DNA of 64,000 nt from OFTM382 sp964352615 (lineage in GTDB: Bacteria > Planctomycetota > Phycisphaerae > Phycisphaerales > UBA1924). The notes beneath the pieces were generated by a model that was not told the DNA's origin, did no database searches, and saw only the letters and a program-made list of their open reading frames with translations. How positions within the stretch are numbered: position 1 is the stretch's first letter; every line of letters starts with the position of its first letter. The translations under genes were made by a program, and so were the position numbers. Positions 16,335 through 25,122 of the stretch are shown piece after piece. Where the stretch lies: the NCBI GenBank assembly GCA_964352615.1, contig CAYGSG010000001.1:62001-126000 (forward strand), given 5' to 3'.

Positions 16335-17399
16335 TCAGCCCGCAGCGCGGATCCGAGCGCCGTTATCGGCGAGCAGACGGCCGATTTCATCGGGCGCGAA
16401 CTCCGCGTCGGCGATGCCCGCCTCAGAGGCGGCTTTGGGCATGCCGTACACCACGCACGTCTCGTAGCTCTGCGCCACGATCGAGGCACCGGCTGCATGC
16501 ATCTCTCGACCGCCCGCGGTTCCGTCGTCGCCCATGCCCGTCAGCACGACTCCGAACGCACGCCGGCCTGCAGCCGATGCGACCGAGCTGAACAACTCAT
16601 TGATCGATGGCTTGTAAAGCGCATCCGCCGGCTCGCTCCCAATATCCAGCCGGTATCCCGCTGGCGATGACTTGACACGCATCTGCTGGCCGCCCGGCGC
16701 GATGTACACGAACCCCGGTCGCACCGGCATGCGGTGCTCGGCATGGATCACTCGCACGGCGCACGAATCTTCGAGCCGTTCGGCTAGAGAAGCCGTAAAG
16801 GTTGCCGGCATGTGCTGGGCGATCACCACACCTGGCCCAAACCCGCTCGGTAGTGCTCGTAGCAAGGCCTCCAGCGCGGGGGGTCCGCCCGTGCTCGAGC
16901 CGATAGCCACCAGATCGCATGTGCGCACCGCGTCGCGAAGCTTCGAAGTAGGTCCGGTGTTCAGCCGTTTGGGCTCGCCCGCTGTGACCTTCTGCGGCTT
17001 TCCTCGACCGGCGGAAAGGCCCGCCACTTTGCGGCTCAGTTCTTCGCCCAGCGAATCCACATCCACCGCAAACTGCGAGTGGCTCTTGGCCACCACCTCA
17101 CTCGCGCCAGCATGCAGCGCCCTGAGGGCCTCACGCGAGCCCTCGGTGGTCAGGCTTGAGACCATGATCACGTGCGCATCGCACGCTCGCAGGATGCGAG
17201 GCAGTGCGGTCAGGCCGTCCATCTCGGGCATCTCGACATCCAACGTGACGACATCGGGCTTGAGCTGCTTGGCAAGTTCGACGCCCTGCAACCCGTTCCG
17301 CGCCCTGCCGATAACTTCGTGGCCGTGCTTCTGAAGCACGTCACTGATCGCACGCCGCATGAACGCCGAGTCATCCACCACAAGCACCCGAGACCCCAT
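16335..17399 (-). CDS. cheB: chemotaxis response regulator protein-glutamate methylesterase
   Basis: Removes methyl groups from chemoreceptors when phosphorylated. The N-terminal receiver domain has phosphoacceptor Asp54 (TLDVEMPEMDG). After a basic, Gly-rich linker (about residues 130-155) comes the esterase domain with all three catalytic sites: AIGSSTGGPP, VIAQHMP and GMGDDGTAGG. Length 354 aa is normal. An open frame extends upstream, but the ATG at 17399 has a clear AAGGAG and begins with the receiver domain. First gene of the minus-strand signalling run cheB-cheX-cheY-FapA. CheR, CheA and receptors are absent from the window. Confidence 0.95.
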   Translation of the reverse strand: MGSRVLVVDDSAFMRRAISDVLQKHGHEVIGRARNGLQGVELAKQLKPDVVTLDVEMPEMDGLTALPRILRACDAHVIMVSSLTTEGSREALRALHAGASEVVAKSHSQFAVDVDSLGEELSRKVAGLSAGRGKPQKVTAGEPKRLNTGPTSKLRDAVRTCDLVAIGSSTGGPPALEALLRALPSGFGPGVVIAQHMPATFTASLAERLEDSCAVRVIHAEHRMPVRPGFVYIAPGGQQMRVKSSPAGYRLDIGSEPADALYKPSINELFSSVASAAGRRAFGVVLTGMGDDGTAGGREMHAAGASIVAQSYETCVVYGMPKAASEAGIADAEFAPDEIGRLLADNGARIRAAG

Positions 17400-17584
17400 A
17401 ACCGCTCCTTCGTTTGCAGTGGCTACCTCTGCCCACGGCCCTATCGGCCTTTGTTGGCATCGGCTTAAGATTGCGTCGGACCGTTTGTGGAAGCTGCGGG
17501 CCACTTCGCGCGCGGGTAGTCTTTGCAAGAAGGCAGACCTCGTCTGGTTGTCTGGAGTCCTGACGCGATTCTCGGAGTGGGTCG

Positions 17585-18424
17585 ATGAGCGTCCATCCCC
17601 GTTATCGAGCGGTATTCATCAGTGACACGCACCTCGGCAGCAGCGGCTGCCGTGCCGCCGAGCTTGCATCGTTTCTCAAGAGGGTCCGCACCGATCGCCT
17701 CTTCCTCGTCGGTGACATCATCGATATGTGGCGACTCAAGCAACGTTGGTACTGGCCCGAGCGGCACAATCGCGTCATCACCCGGCTCCTCAAGCACGCT
17801 CGAAAAGGTACCCGCGTTGTCTACATCCCGGGCAACCACGATGAACACGCCCGTGCCTACAAAGAGCTTGAGTTCGGCGGCATCAAGGTACTCTTGGAGG
17901 ATGAGCACACGACGGCTCAGGGGGTCAGGCTGCTGGTCACGCACGGCGATCAATTCGACTTCATCGTGAAGCACGCCCGGCTGCTCTCCGTGATTGGCAG
18001 CTGGGGCTACGACCTGCTCGTAGTGTTTAACAACCAACTCAACTGGGCGAGACGCAAGCTCGGGCTTGCGCACTGGTCGCTCAGCCGATTCATCAAGCTT
18101 CGAATCAAGACCGCTTGCCAGTACATCGGGCAGTTTGAGCACGTGCTCACCGAAGAAGCAAGCCGTCGCGGCTACCACGGGGTCGTCTGCGGACACATCC
18201 ACAAGGCGGAGATCCGAACCGCTGAGTCCGACGTGCTCTACGTCAACTGCGGCGACTGGGTCGAGTCATGCACCGCCGTCGTTGAGCACCTCGACGGGAG
18301 ACTCGAACTCATCGATGCGATTGAGTGGCTCGCTGCGGAACGAGCGGCCCACAAAGGCCGAAGCCTCGATGTTGCAGGAGAGTCAAGGCAGCCGTTGGAA
18401 CCAGTGGGTATGAGCGGGCAATGA
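17585..18424 (+). CDS. UDP-2,3-diacylglucosamine diphosphatase-like metallophosphoesterase
   Basis: A 279-aa calcineurin-type phosphoesterase of the COG2908 (LpxH-like) group, which cleaves UDP-2,3-diacylglucosamine in lipid A synthesis. Metal-binding motifs in order: SDTHLGS, VGDIIDMW, PGNHDE, VTHGDQFD and GHIHKAE. The inserted helical cap between the fourth and fifth motif, rich in Arg and Lys (NWARRKLGLAHWSLSRFIKLRI), is as expected for this group. The first motif reads DTHLG where LpxH of Escherichia coli has DLHL. It is divergent from cheB, with 185 bases between the starts. LpxH activity is inferred from the subgroup. Confidence 0.8.
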   Translation: MSVHPRYRAVFISDTHLGSSGCRAAELASFLKRVRTDRLFLVGDIIDMWRLKQRWYWPERHNRVITRLLKHARKGTRVVYIPGNHDEHARAYKELEFGGIKVLLEDEHTTAQGVRLLVTHGDQFDFIVKHARLLSVIGSWGYDLLVVFNNQLNWARRKLGLAHWSLSRFIKLRIKTACQYIGQFEHVLTEEASRRGYHGVVCGHIHKAEIRTAESDVLYVNCGDWVESCTAVVEHLDGRLELIDAIEWLAAERAAHKGRSLDVAGESRQPLEPVGMSGQ

Positions 18425-18462
18425 GCTAGGCCGGCATCGGCGAAGCCGCGACAGCGCGACAG

Positions 18463-19299
18463 TTAGTGCGTCCGCCAGTCCCACTGCGCGGCATCTTTCG
18501 ATGCAGCCTTGTTGGACCAGAGCCGGCGATCCATCAGTTCATCCGATTTGACCAGCCCGGCGTGCCCATCAACAAACGAGATCGATGCCGACCCGCCGAA
18601 CCTCGGGTCCACATGGCCGAATAGCTCCGACGCCTTCTCGCGGTCAAAGACCGTCCCGTAGATCGGCGCGTAGCTCACCCACAGATGGCCCGCTTCATCG
18701 AACGAGTTGCTCTTGAGCCGAGCAGAACTAAAGACGATCAGCGACGAAGGCCTGAACACATCCGACATTCGGCGAACCGCCCCACGCTTCGCCTGTATAG
18801 CGCCCGGCACTGCTGAGTTGCCGCCCACATTGTCCTGGTTGAGCCCGAACGACGGAACCGCCGACACACGGTACCGCCACGCGGCCCAGCCGTTGGGTTC
18901 CTTCAGCAGCGATGCGCGTTCGTCAGCCAGCGTCTCTCGCTCGTTCACGTGCGTCGTGCCGTCCCACTGGTAATCAAACCACGGCGCAAGCCGGTACGTC
19001 CAGCGCTGAGCGACCAAGCCCTCGTAGATCGGTTCGCCGCGTTCATCGAGAAAGTCGCCGCGCCCGATCCGCGGATCGGTTCGGTCGAGAAAGCCCTCGA
19101 TCACCCAATCTTGCGAGTCATTGGCATAGAGCACCCATGCCGCTTGGAGGCTTCGCGTCGCCGCGAGGGACCTGACCGACTGCGCCGCCTTGCGAGCCTG
19201 CCCCAGAACAGGCAGCAGGATGCCGATCAAAAGCACGATGATCGCGATCACCACCAACAGTTCGATCAGCGTGAACCCGGCATTCCGAAGCTTCGACAT
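18463..19299 (-). CDS. prepilin-type protein (planctomycete H-X9-DG type)
   Basis: Secreted pseudopilin-like protein of 278 aa. The N-terminus has the type IV prepilin cleavage site and helix (MSKLRNAG, then FTLIELLVVIAIIVLLIG), with Glu at position 5 of the mature form. The C-terminal part ends with ISFVDGHAGLV, the DG-box phrase of the large planctomycete prepilin family. The centre is a soluble domain unique to this group. The ATG at 19299 gives the classical short leader; the open frame further upstream would need a TTG. Planctomycetes encode many such proteins, and their assembly into pili is unproven. Confidence 0.85.
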   Translation of the reverse strand: MSKLRNAGFTLIELLVVIAIIVLLIGILLPVLGQARKAAQSVRSLAATRSLQAAWVLYANDSQDWVIEGFLDRTDPRIGRGDFLDERGEPIYEGLVAQRWTYRLAPWFDYQWDGTTHVNERETLADERASLLKEPNGWAAWRYRVSAVPSFGLNQDNVGGNSAVPGAIQAKRGAVRRMSDVFRPSSLIVFSSARLKSNSFDEAGHLWVSYAPIYGTVFDREKASELFGHVDPRFGGSASISFVDGHAGLVKSDELMDRRLWSNKAASKDAAQWDWRTH

Positions 19300-19444
19300 G
19301 CTCGACCCGTCCTGTGATCTCAACGTCGGCTGATGTGCCTTGATGAGCCCCAGTGGCCCGTTTCAGCACGCACAACCATCTGCAATAAGCGTAGTTGAGA
19401 ATCGGTCTCAGGTCCAGTCGGCCATGCTCGCGATCCGCCGCCCA

Positions 19445-20326
19445 CTACTGGCCATCGGGATCGAACCGTACTTCGTCGGGCGTGAGCCCAAACTCGCGCA
19501 GAGCGACATCTGGCGGCACCGCCTCGAACTCAAGATGGAAGTTGTACGGCTCGAAAAAAGTCCCGGGCAGATCGAGCTGCGACGGATCCCCGCGGTGCCG
19601 AAGCAACTGGTAAGGAAGTGCAGCCCAGAGCGAAACGGACCCATCCGGCCGAGTCCCCAGCCGGGCCAGGGCGACCTGACGCGATTCGACTTCCTCGCCC
19701 TCAAAGTCCTTCATATCGGTGCGAATCACGCCAGACCGGCCTCGCTTGCCAATCGCTCGGCGATTGAGCGTGTCTTCCTCGCTCGCGAGGTTGTACATGT
19801 TCACGTATTCCTTGGTCAGACCGCACGCGACCACATCGTCCACCGCATAGGAAAGATGCTGAACGATGCTCTCCGGCCGAGGCACCGCGTCGCCTGCGAA
19901 CCGCACGCCGTCAAGCTCGATCACGATCAGCTCGGCTGGATCGATCGAACCGAACATCGGCCGCAACGTGTCAGCCTTGTAAACACCGATGCGAACGACC
20001 GCTCCCCTCGGGTGGCCCGCCCCCACTTCCAGCCGGGTTCCGCCCACCGAGACGTACAACTCCAGGTTGTCCGCAACACGCACCCGCTGGTCGGCTTCGG
20101 TGTACGCGAGCCGCATCGAGTGGCTGTGCCGGTGCCCGGTCGAGTCCTGCCACGAGATCTTCAGCGTGGGCTTGGCCTCGGCCTCGATCCACAAGAGCCC
20201 AAGGTCGTGGGTCTCGCCAGCGGGATCCTGAGCCTGCCCTGCCGCCGGAGCGGCGACCATTCCGAGGCCCACGGCGAGTGCTGCACATCCTGCCAGCGTT
20301 CTTTGAAAGCGTCTGTTCATGCTCAT
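19445..20326 (-). CDS. hypothetical secreted protein
   Basis: A 293-aa exported protein with a signal peptide ending around AAPAAGQAQ. The mature part is beta-rich and hydrophilic, with no motif that I recognise; Trp and acidic residues are frequent and there is no membrane segment. The ATG at 20326 (MSMNRRFQRT) is preferred because it starts right before the signal sequence, though a second ATG at 20320 is nearly as good and no strong ribosome site is visible. Divergent from the LVIVD-repeat gene, with a 210-base region between them. Confidence 0.65.
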   Translation of the reverse strand: MSMNRRFQRTLAGCAALAVGLGMVAAPAAGQAQDPAGETHDLGLLWIEAEAKPTLKISWQDSTGHRHSHSMRLAYTEADQRVRVADNLELYVSVGGTRLEVGAGHPRGAVVRIGVYKADTLRPMFGSIDPAELIVIELDGVRFAGDAVPRPESIVQHLSYAVDDVVACGLTKEYVNMYNLASEEDTLNRRAIGKRGRSGVIRTDMKDFEGEEVESRQVALARLGTRPDGSVSLWAALPYQLLRHRGDPSQLDLPGTFFEPYNFHLEFEAVPPDVALREFGLTPDEVRFDPDGQ

Positions 20327-20469
20327 GTATACCCGATTGGAGCCATTCGGCTCAGATTTTTGACTCGCAGGCACTTCAGGAATTGTCGGTCTCAGCCCAT
20401 TTGGCCCTAGAACCGGGGACCTCTCGGACGGTACGCTTTAGCTGCCTCCCCGCTCTCGCGGGTGCCTGT

Positions 20470-20518
20470 GGCCCCAAAGGCCGTAGTTTTTGACGGGACG
20501 ACCCGCGACCATTTTACC
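20470..20518 (+). promoter_or_regulatory. leader hairpin and weak promoter motif before the LVIVD-repeat gene
   Basis: GGCCCCAAAGGCC (20470-20482) can form a four-base stem and is followed by TTTTT (20487-20491). The same T run begins a TTGACG (20490-20495) with a poor -10 partner 17 bases on. It may be a weak terminator or attenuator, or simply a promoter. Low confidence. Confidence 0.25.
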
Positions 20519-20536
20519 CTCGGCCGGAGCCATCCA

Positions 20537-21838
20537 ATGCCATTGCCCATGACACCCCACACGCCACCTCAGCCGCTCAACACCGTGGCCTACGCACGAA
20601 CCCTCGCCTTTGTTCTCGCGGCAGGCACGCTCGCGCCGCTCGCCAGCGCCCAGGAGACCGCAGTTGCCCGCGACGAGGACCGCCAGCCGCCCGTCAAAGC
20701 CGAGGCTGGCGAAGGTCACGACCACGCCGACCACCTCGACCTCGATCAGTTCCCGCGCAACAACGTCGATCCGCTCGCTTGGCTGCCGCTCGATCGCTTC
20801 GAAGGCGACCACGGCTCGGGCAACGATATCTGGGGCTACGTCTCACCCTCGGGCCGCGAGTACGCGATCATGGGCCTCGAAAAGGGCTTCGGCTTCGTCG
20901 AGGTCACCGACCCCACGAACCCTGAAATTCTCACGGTCATCGAGGGCCCCGCGAGCACCTGGCACGACGTCAAGGTCATCGGCACCCACGCCTACGGCGT
21001 GTCCGAGGGCGGCGCGGGCATCCAGGTCATGGACATGTCACGCATCGACGACGGCATCGTCACCCTCGTCCAGAACGCCGAGATTAACGGCCACTCCACC
21101 ACGCACAACATCGTCTCCAACACCGACAGCGGCTACCTCTACCTCGTCGGCGCCAACATCGCCAACGGCGGGCTCGTCGCGATCGATGTCACCGATCCCG
21201 ACAACCCGGCCATTGCAGGCTCGTGGAGCCAGATGTACATCCACGATGCGCAGGTTGTCAGCTACACCGAGGGCCCGTACGCGGGCCGCGAGGTCGCGTT
21301 TGTGCTCTCCGGGTTCAGCGGCGGCTCCGACCAGACGGGCCTTCGCATCGTCGATGTAACCGACAAGAACAACATGTTCACGCTCTCGACCGCGCTGTGG
21401 TCTCGGGCCCGCTACGCCCACCAGGGCTGGCTCAGCACCGACAAGAAGTACATCTACATCAACGACGAGCTCGACGAGGGCAACTCCGTCAGCGAAACCA
21501 CGACCCGCATCTTCAACGTTGAGGACATCGAAAGCCCCTACTACGTCGGCACGGTTTCGTCGGGCCTCGCCGCCATCGACCACAACCTCTACACCACCGA
21601 ACGGCTCATGTTCCAGAGCAACTACCGCTCGGGCCTGCGAATCTTCGACATCACCGACCGCGAGAAGCCCTACGAGATCGCCTACTTCGACACCTACCCC
21701 GACAACGACGACGCAGCCTTCAACGGCAACTGGAGCAACTACCCCTACCTGCCCAGCGGTACGCTGCTCATCAGCGACATCGAACGCGGGCTGTTCCTTG
21801 TCCGCCTCTCGGGCGAGGCCGCCGAGATCGGCCGTTAA
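20537..21838 (+). CDS. choice-of-anchor B / LVIVD-repeat secreted protein
   Basis: Exported 433-aa protein. A signal peptide (hydrophobic segment ending LAPLASAQ) is followed by a His/Asp-rich patch (GHDHADHLDLDQFP) that could bind metal, then an LVIVD-type beta-propeller with repeats such as YAIMGLEKGFGFVEVTDPT, GGLVAIDVTDPDNPA and SGLRIFDITDREKPY. This arrangement matches choice-of-anchor B family proteins, surface proteins attached by various C-terminal signals. No C-terminal anchor or tail is visible here. The ATG at 20537 follows CGGAG at a fitting distance. A strong terminator ends the unit. Confidence 0.8.
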   Translation: MPLPMTPHTPPQPLNTVAYARTLAFVLAAGTLAPLASAQETAVARDEDRQPPVKAEAGEGHDHADHLDLDQFPRNNVDPLAWLPLDRFEGDHGSGNDIWGYVSPSGREYAIMGLEKGFGFVEVTDPTNPEILTVIEGPASTWHDVKVIGTHAYGVSEGGAGIQVMDMSRIDDGIVTLVQNAEINGHSTTHNIVSNTDSGYLYLVGANIANGGLVAIDVTDPDNPAIAGSWSQMYIHDAQVVSYTEGPYAGREVAFVLSGFSGGSDQTGLRIVDVTDKNNMFTLSTALWSRARYAHQGWLSTDKKYIYINDELDEGNSVSETTTRIFNVEDIESPYYVGTVSSGLAAIDHNLYTTERLMFQSNYRSGLRIFDITDREKPYEIAYFDTYPDNDDAAFNGNWSNYPYLPSGTLLISDIERGLFLVRLSGEAAEIGR

Positions 21839-21864
21839 CCACCGCTCGCCATTCAAACGCACAA

Positions 21865-21893
21865 CCCCCGCTCAACTGAGCGGGGGTTTTTTT
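21865..21893 (+). terminator. intrinsic terminator after the LVIVD-repeat gene
   Basis: Nine- to ten-base perfect stem (CCCCCGCTCA pairing with TGAGCGGGGG, 21865-21886) with a very short loop, followed by seven T. It also lies just past the end of greA on the other strand and may serve both. Confidence 0.9.
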
Positions 21894-21925
21894 GAGATGG
21901 ATTGGCATGGGTGGCCAGCCGGGTC

Positions 21926-22387
21926 TCACTCGAACGCGATGATCTCGAACTGCTTGAGACCCTTGGGCGCGCGCACGCTGATGGTCTCGCCAACGCGCGA
22001 CTTCATCAGCGCCTCGCCCATCGGGCTGGTCACGGTGACCTCGACGTAGTCGAGCATCGGATCGCCGCTGGCCTCGCCCACGAGGCAGAAGATGTCCTCG
22101 TCGCCGGTGTCCACTTCGCGCAGCCGTACCTTGGAGCCCAGGAACACCACATCGCCCTGCTGCTCACCGTCGACGACCTGCGCCGTCTTGAGGCGTGCTT
22201 CGTGCCTGCGGATCTCGGCTTCTTCAAGCCCCTGCTGCTCGCGTGCCGCGTGGTACTCGGCGTTCTCCTTGAGATCACCAAGCTCGCGTGCTTCCGCGAT
22301 GCGTTCGGAGATCACAGAGCGGTTATCGAGCAGGGACTTGAGCCTGACCTTGATCCGCGCGACCTCTTCGGGGGTAATCAAATCCAT
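21926..22387 (-). CDS. greA: transcription elongation factor GreA
   Basis: Rescues backtracked RNA polymerase by stimulating transcript cleavage. 153 aa: an N-terminal antiparallel coiled coil (residues 1-75) with the acidic tip motif (ELGDLKENAEYHAAREQQ), and a C-terminal FKBP-like domain (SPMGEALMKSRVGETISVRAP). The acidic Asp-Leu-Lys-Glu-Asn tip is intact. The ATG at 22387 begins MDLITPEEVARI, a normal GreA start; the longer open frame upstream is a shadow. It is the last gene of the murC-to-greA run, 65 bases after the membrane protein gene. Confidence 0.93.
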   Translation of the reverse strand: MDLITPEEVARIKVRLKSLLDNRSVISERIAEARELGDLKENAEYHAAREQQGLEEAEIRRHEARLKTAQVVDGEQQGDVVFLGSKVRLREVDTGDEDIFCLVGEASGDPMLDYVEVTVTSPMGEALMKSRVGETISVRAPKGLKQFEIIAFE

Positions 22388-22452
22388 GCTGCCAACTCCA
22401 ATAACTTCTCTCGCTGCAAAAACTTCTCGCGGCCATCCTTGAACCAGAATTT

Positions 22453-23253
22453 CTAGGCGCGCCCTCGTCGGTGGGCCACCCTCGCACCGATCAACAGCGC
22501 CGACCACGCCGCCAGGCCCGTTCCAAGCACAATCGCCGCTGCGGTCACATGTTCTGGCACCAACGCCACCTCCGCGCCCGCCCAGGGCCTCGGCCGGGTG
22601 ATTTCGAGCCCGCTCGTCGCGGGCGACATCAGCCACCACCATTCGACCATCGAAGGCTGATCCAGCGAACGCCCCGTGGCGCCCGCTCCGAGCACCACGA
22701 TCTCGCCCATCGGCGCCGCCAGCACGATCGCAAAGAACACGAGCATCCACACGCCAGCGTGGTCGCCGTCCGGCTTGCCGCGCCAACGGATTCGACACAA
22801 CGCCGCAGCCAGCAACGCGCCTACCAGCACGCCCCACGCCAGCGCGTTGAGGCCGAGCGAGAGCACCACACCCAGCGGCCATCGTGCCAGCACAACCAGC
22901 GGCAACAACACCGCCTGCACCGGCACCTGCACCACAATCAAATCCATCAGCACCGAGCCCAGCACGCCTCCCACGCCACCCTCGGGCGGCTCCTGGCTGA
23001 GCCGCGTCGCGGGCCACAGCAGCGCTACGCCGCAACCAAGCCCGAGCATCAACAGCCGCAGCGCCGGCTGGTAGCTCTCGAACGAACCGCCGAACGGACC
23101 GCCCGCCGAAGCCATCGCGATCATCGCGCTCGAAAGCACGAACACCGTCCACCACAGCGCGAACCATCGTGGTTCGCCCCTTCGGTGCGACCAGTCAGCG
23201 GTCTTGGTCGACGTCCGACCAAACAGATCGCGGTCCTGCCCGCCGCGTTTCAC
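22453..23253 (-). CDS. integral membrane protein in the mur/ftsQ cluster
   Basis: A 266-aa protein with about six hydrophobic segments (starting near residues 32, 62, 100, 125, 165 and 238) and short loops. I do not recognise the family. The start ATG overlaps the ftsQ-like stop by four bases, so it is translated with the cell-wall genes. It occupies the place where ftsA and ftsZ stand in other phyla. That makes it a candidate for a division or wall-synthesis component particular to this lineage; this is inference from position only. Confidence 0.7.
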   Translation of the reverse strand: MKRGGQDRDLFGRTSTKTADWSHRRGEPRWFALWWTVFVLSSAMIAMASAGGPFGGSFESYQPALRLLMLGLGCGVALLWPATRLSQEPPEGGVGGVLGSVLMDLIVVQVPVQAVLLPLVVLARWPLGVVLSLGLNALAWGVLVGALLAAALCRIRWRGKPDGDHAGVWMLVFFAIVLAAPMGEIVVLGAGATGRSLDQPSMVEWWWLMSPATSGLEITRPRPWAGAEVALVPEHVTAAAIVLGTGLAAWSALLIGARVAHRRGRA

Positions 23254-24173
23254 CGGCGTCCCGTTCGATCGATCACAACCTGACGATCAAAGATCTCAAG
23301 GCGATCGAGCCCCGCATCGATTCGACGCCCGTACGCGGGATCGTTGTAGAACTGCAACAGATGCGTCAACTTCTGCTGCGTGTCCGCTTCGCCGGGAATG
23401 AACTCGCCGACCGGCCCGCCCCATACCACCCGCGAGCCTCGCTCGGTGATGATCGTCAGCCGGTTCTCCACGAAGTAATCGCGTACATCCACACCCGCGA
23501 CCTGCCCCGCATATGGCTGACGCGAAAGCAGCATCAACAGCTCAAGGCCCGCTTCGAGGCTCTTGTCTGGCCAAGGCGTCTCATAGTTAGGCGACCACGG
23601 GGCGTTGCCCGCTGGCGCATGCGTCGCCCCCGTGAGATACCGAGCCTGCCGCTCGCCAACCGCGTAGATCTTCGGCAGCAGCTTCAGCTCATGGTCCACC
23701 AGGTAATCACGGGCGAGTTCGCCCCGGCCGTAGCGCACCAGGGCAACAGGCCTCCGCCACGCGCCCTCGACGCGCATCGTGGTCGCGTCCTGCCGACGGA
23801 TCGTGGGCTCGCCGTCGAACCAGCCAGAGCCCGCGAGCCACTCGCCCACCTGCTCCAGCACCGCAGGCTCGAACGGCTCGGGCTCGTGCTGCACCATCGC
23901 CTCGACTTGCGCCTGCACTTCGCCGCGGATCGACACGTCGTGCAGGTACCGAGCCTCACCGCTGACCGGGTCCACGCTCGTTGGCCATTCGATGACCACC
24001 CGCTGCTTTTCTTCAGCCAGCAGGACCCTCGCTTTGCTATCGACCGTCCACACGCCGTAGCCCGCTCCGCCAAGCAGCCCCGCCGCGAGCATGCCGATCA
24101 GCACGAACCCCGCCATGCGCACGCCGCGACGCTCCAGCCAAGGCTCGGCTTGCTTCTTCTTGCGACTCGCCAT
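23250..24173 (-). CDS. FtsQ-like division/cell-wall protein
   Basis: A 307-aa bitopic protein: a short basic cytoplasmic start (MASRKKKQAEPWLERRGVR), one membrane helix (about residues 20-42) and a long extracytoplasmic part. The order of elements, a POTRA-like segment near 60-130 (WPTSVDPVSGEARYLHDVSI) and a beta-domain with RVEGAWRRPVALVRYG, together with its place directly after ddl, fits FtsQ/DivIB. Sequence similarity by eye is weak. It starts one base after the ddl stop and overlaps the next gene by four bases. In other bacteria FtsQ links the divisome to wall synthesis; planctomycetes are known to lack FtsZ, so its role here is open. Confidence 0.65.
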   Translation of the reverse strand: MASRKKKQAEPWLERRGVRMAGFVLIGMLAAGLLGGAGYGVWTVDSKARVLLAEEKQRVVIEWPTSVDPVSGEARYLHDVSIRGEVQAQVEAMVQHEPEPFEPAVLEQVGEWLAGSGWFDGEPTIRRQDATTMRVEGAWRRPVALVRYGRGELARDYLVDHELKLLPKIYAVGERQARYLTGATHAPAGNAPWSPNYETPWPDKSLEAGLELLMLLSRQPYAGQVAGVDVRDYFVENRLTIITERGSRVVWGGPVGEFIPGEADTQQKLTHLLQFYNDPAYGRRIDAGLDRLEIFDRQVVIDRTGRR

Positions 24174-24174
24174 C

Positions 24175-25122
24175 TCAGACTCCTTGCTTCTCTGGGGTCG
24201 CGATCTTCGCGGCCGTGCGCACAAGCTGACTCGTCAACGCCGGCATCTCCAGCCCTGCGCCCGCAGCCGCCATCGGGAGCAGCGAGTGCGAGGTGAACCC
24301 GGGCATCGTGTTCACTTCTAACAGCCAGCCAGCGTCATCTCCATCGAGCATGAAATCGACCCTCGCCAGATGCCGAACGCCGATCGCTTCGCACATGCGC
24401 ACCGCGTGCTCGCCCAAGATCGCCGCGACCCCAACTGGCAATTCGGGGTCCACCGCATACTGCGTATCGTCTCTTTGGTACTTCGCGTCGTAGTCATACA
24501 CGCCGTCTGTTGGGCGAATTTCCACGAGCGGGAGCGCCGCCAGACCCCCACCGTCGCTCGCGAGAACGCCCACCGTCAGCTCTCGCCCCGCGATCATCGC
24601 CTCAGCCAGCCAAGGCGAGTACCGGCTGTCGAGCGTTGCCAGAGCGTGAGCGATTGATGCATCGTCCCGGCACACAAACAGCCCCACGCTCGAACCCTCG
24701 AACACCGGCTTGATCACAGCGGGCGCTCGGAGAGAACAGCCGGTGTCCCCAGGCCTCACCACGCACGCACAGGGCGTCGGCAAGCCCAACTTCGCTGCAA
24801 CAAGCTTGGTCGCGAGCTTGTCCATCGCGAGTCTGGCTGCTGCCTCGCCGCTGCCCACAAAGGGCCGGCCGTCGCGTTCGAGCAAGGCCTGAAGCCCGCC
24901 GCCCTCGCCCCACGGGCCGTGCAGCACAGGAAACACCACATCGCCCGCCATGGCAGCAAGCTCCGGCCCGCTCGGCCGATCGATCGTTACCGCGCGCACC
25001 TCGTGGCCTGCTTGCGCCAATGCCGCGGCAACCGCTGCCGCGCTCTCGATGCTCACCGGACGCTCAGCGTCCGGACCGCCGCCCAGCACCAGAACCGATG
25101 GTTTCACCTCGTCATCCTTCAT
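24175..25122 (-). CDS. ddl: D-alanine--D-alanine ligase
   Basis: Joins two D-alanines with ATP to make the dipeptide of peptidoglycan precursors. ATP-grasp enzyme of 315 aa. Visible motifs: the N-terminal LHGPWGEGGGLQALLE, the Ser loop KPVFEGSSVGLF, DYDAKYQ of the omega loop, HLARVDFML, and the metal-binding LLEVNTMPGFTSHSL near the end. Length is normal. It overlaps murB by four bases and precedes the ftsQ-like gene by one base. Confidence 0.93.
   Translation of the reverse strand: MKDDEVKPSVLVLGGGPDAERPVSIESAAAVAAALAQAGHEVRAVTIDRPSGPELAAMAGDVVFPVLHGPWGEGGGLQALLERDGRPFVGSGEAAARLAMDKLATKLVAAKLGLPTPCACVVRPGDTGCSLRAPAVIKPVFEGSSVGLFVCRDDASIAHALATLDSRYSPWLAEAMIAGRELTVGVLASDGGGLAALPLVEIRPTDGVYDYDAKYQRDDTQYAVDPELPVGVAAILGEHAVRMCEAIGVRHLARVDFMLDGDDAGWLLEVNTMPGFTSHSLLPMAAAGAGLEMPALTSQLVRTAAKIATPEKQGV

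Noticed and set aside
20339..20363. Terminator GAGCC-ATTC-GGCTC plus T run
   Set aside because: Stem of only five bases, and no plus-strand gene ends before it; it lies in a divergent promoter region.
22388..23167. GreA with a 260-residue N-terminal fusion
   Set aside because: The upstream part is a Gly/Arg/Ala-rich shadow of the membrane protein gene; GreA starts normally at 22387.
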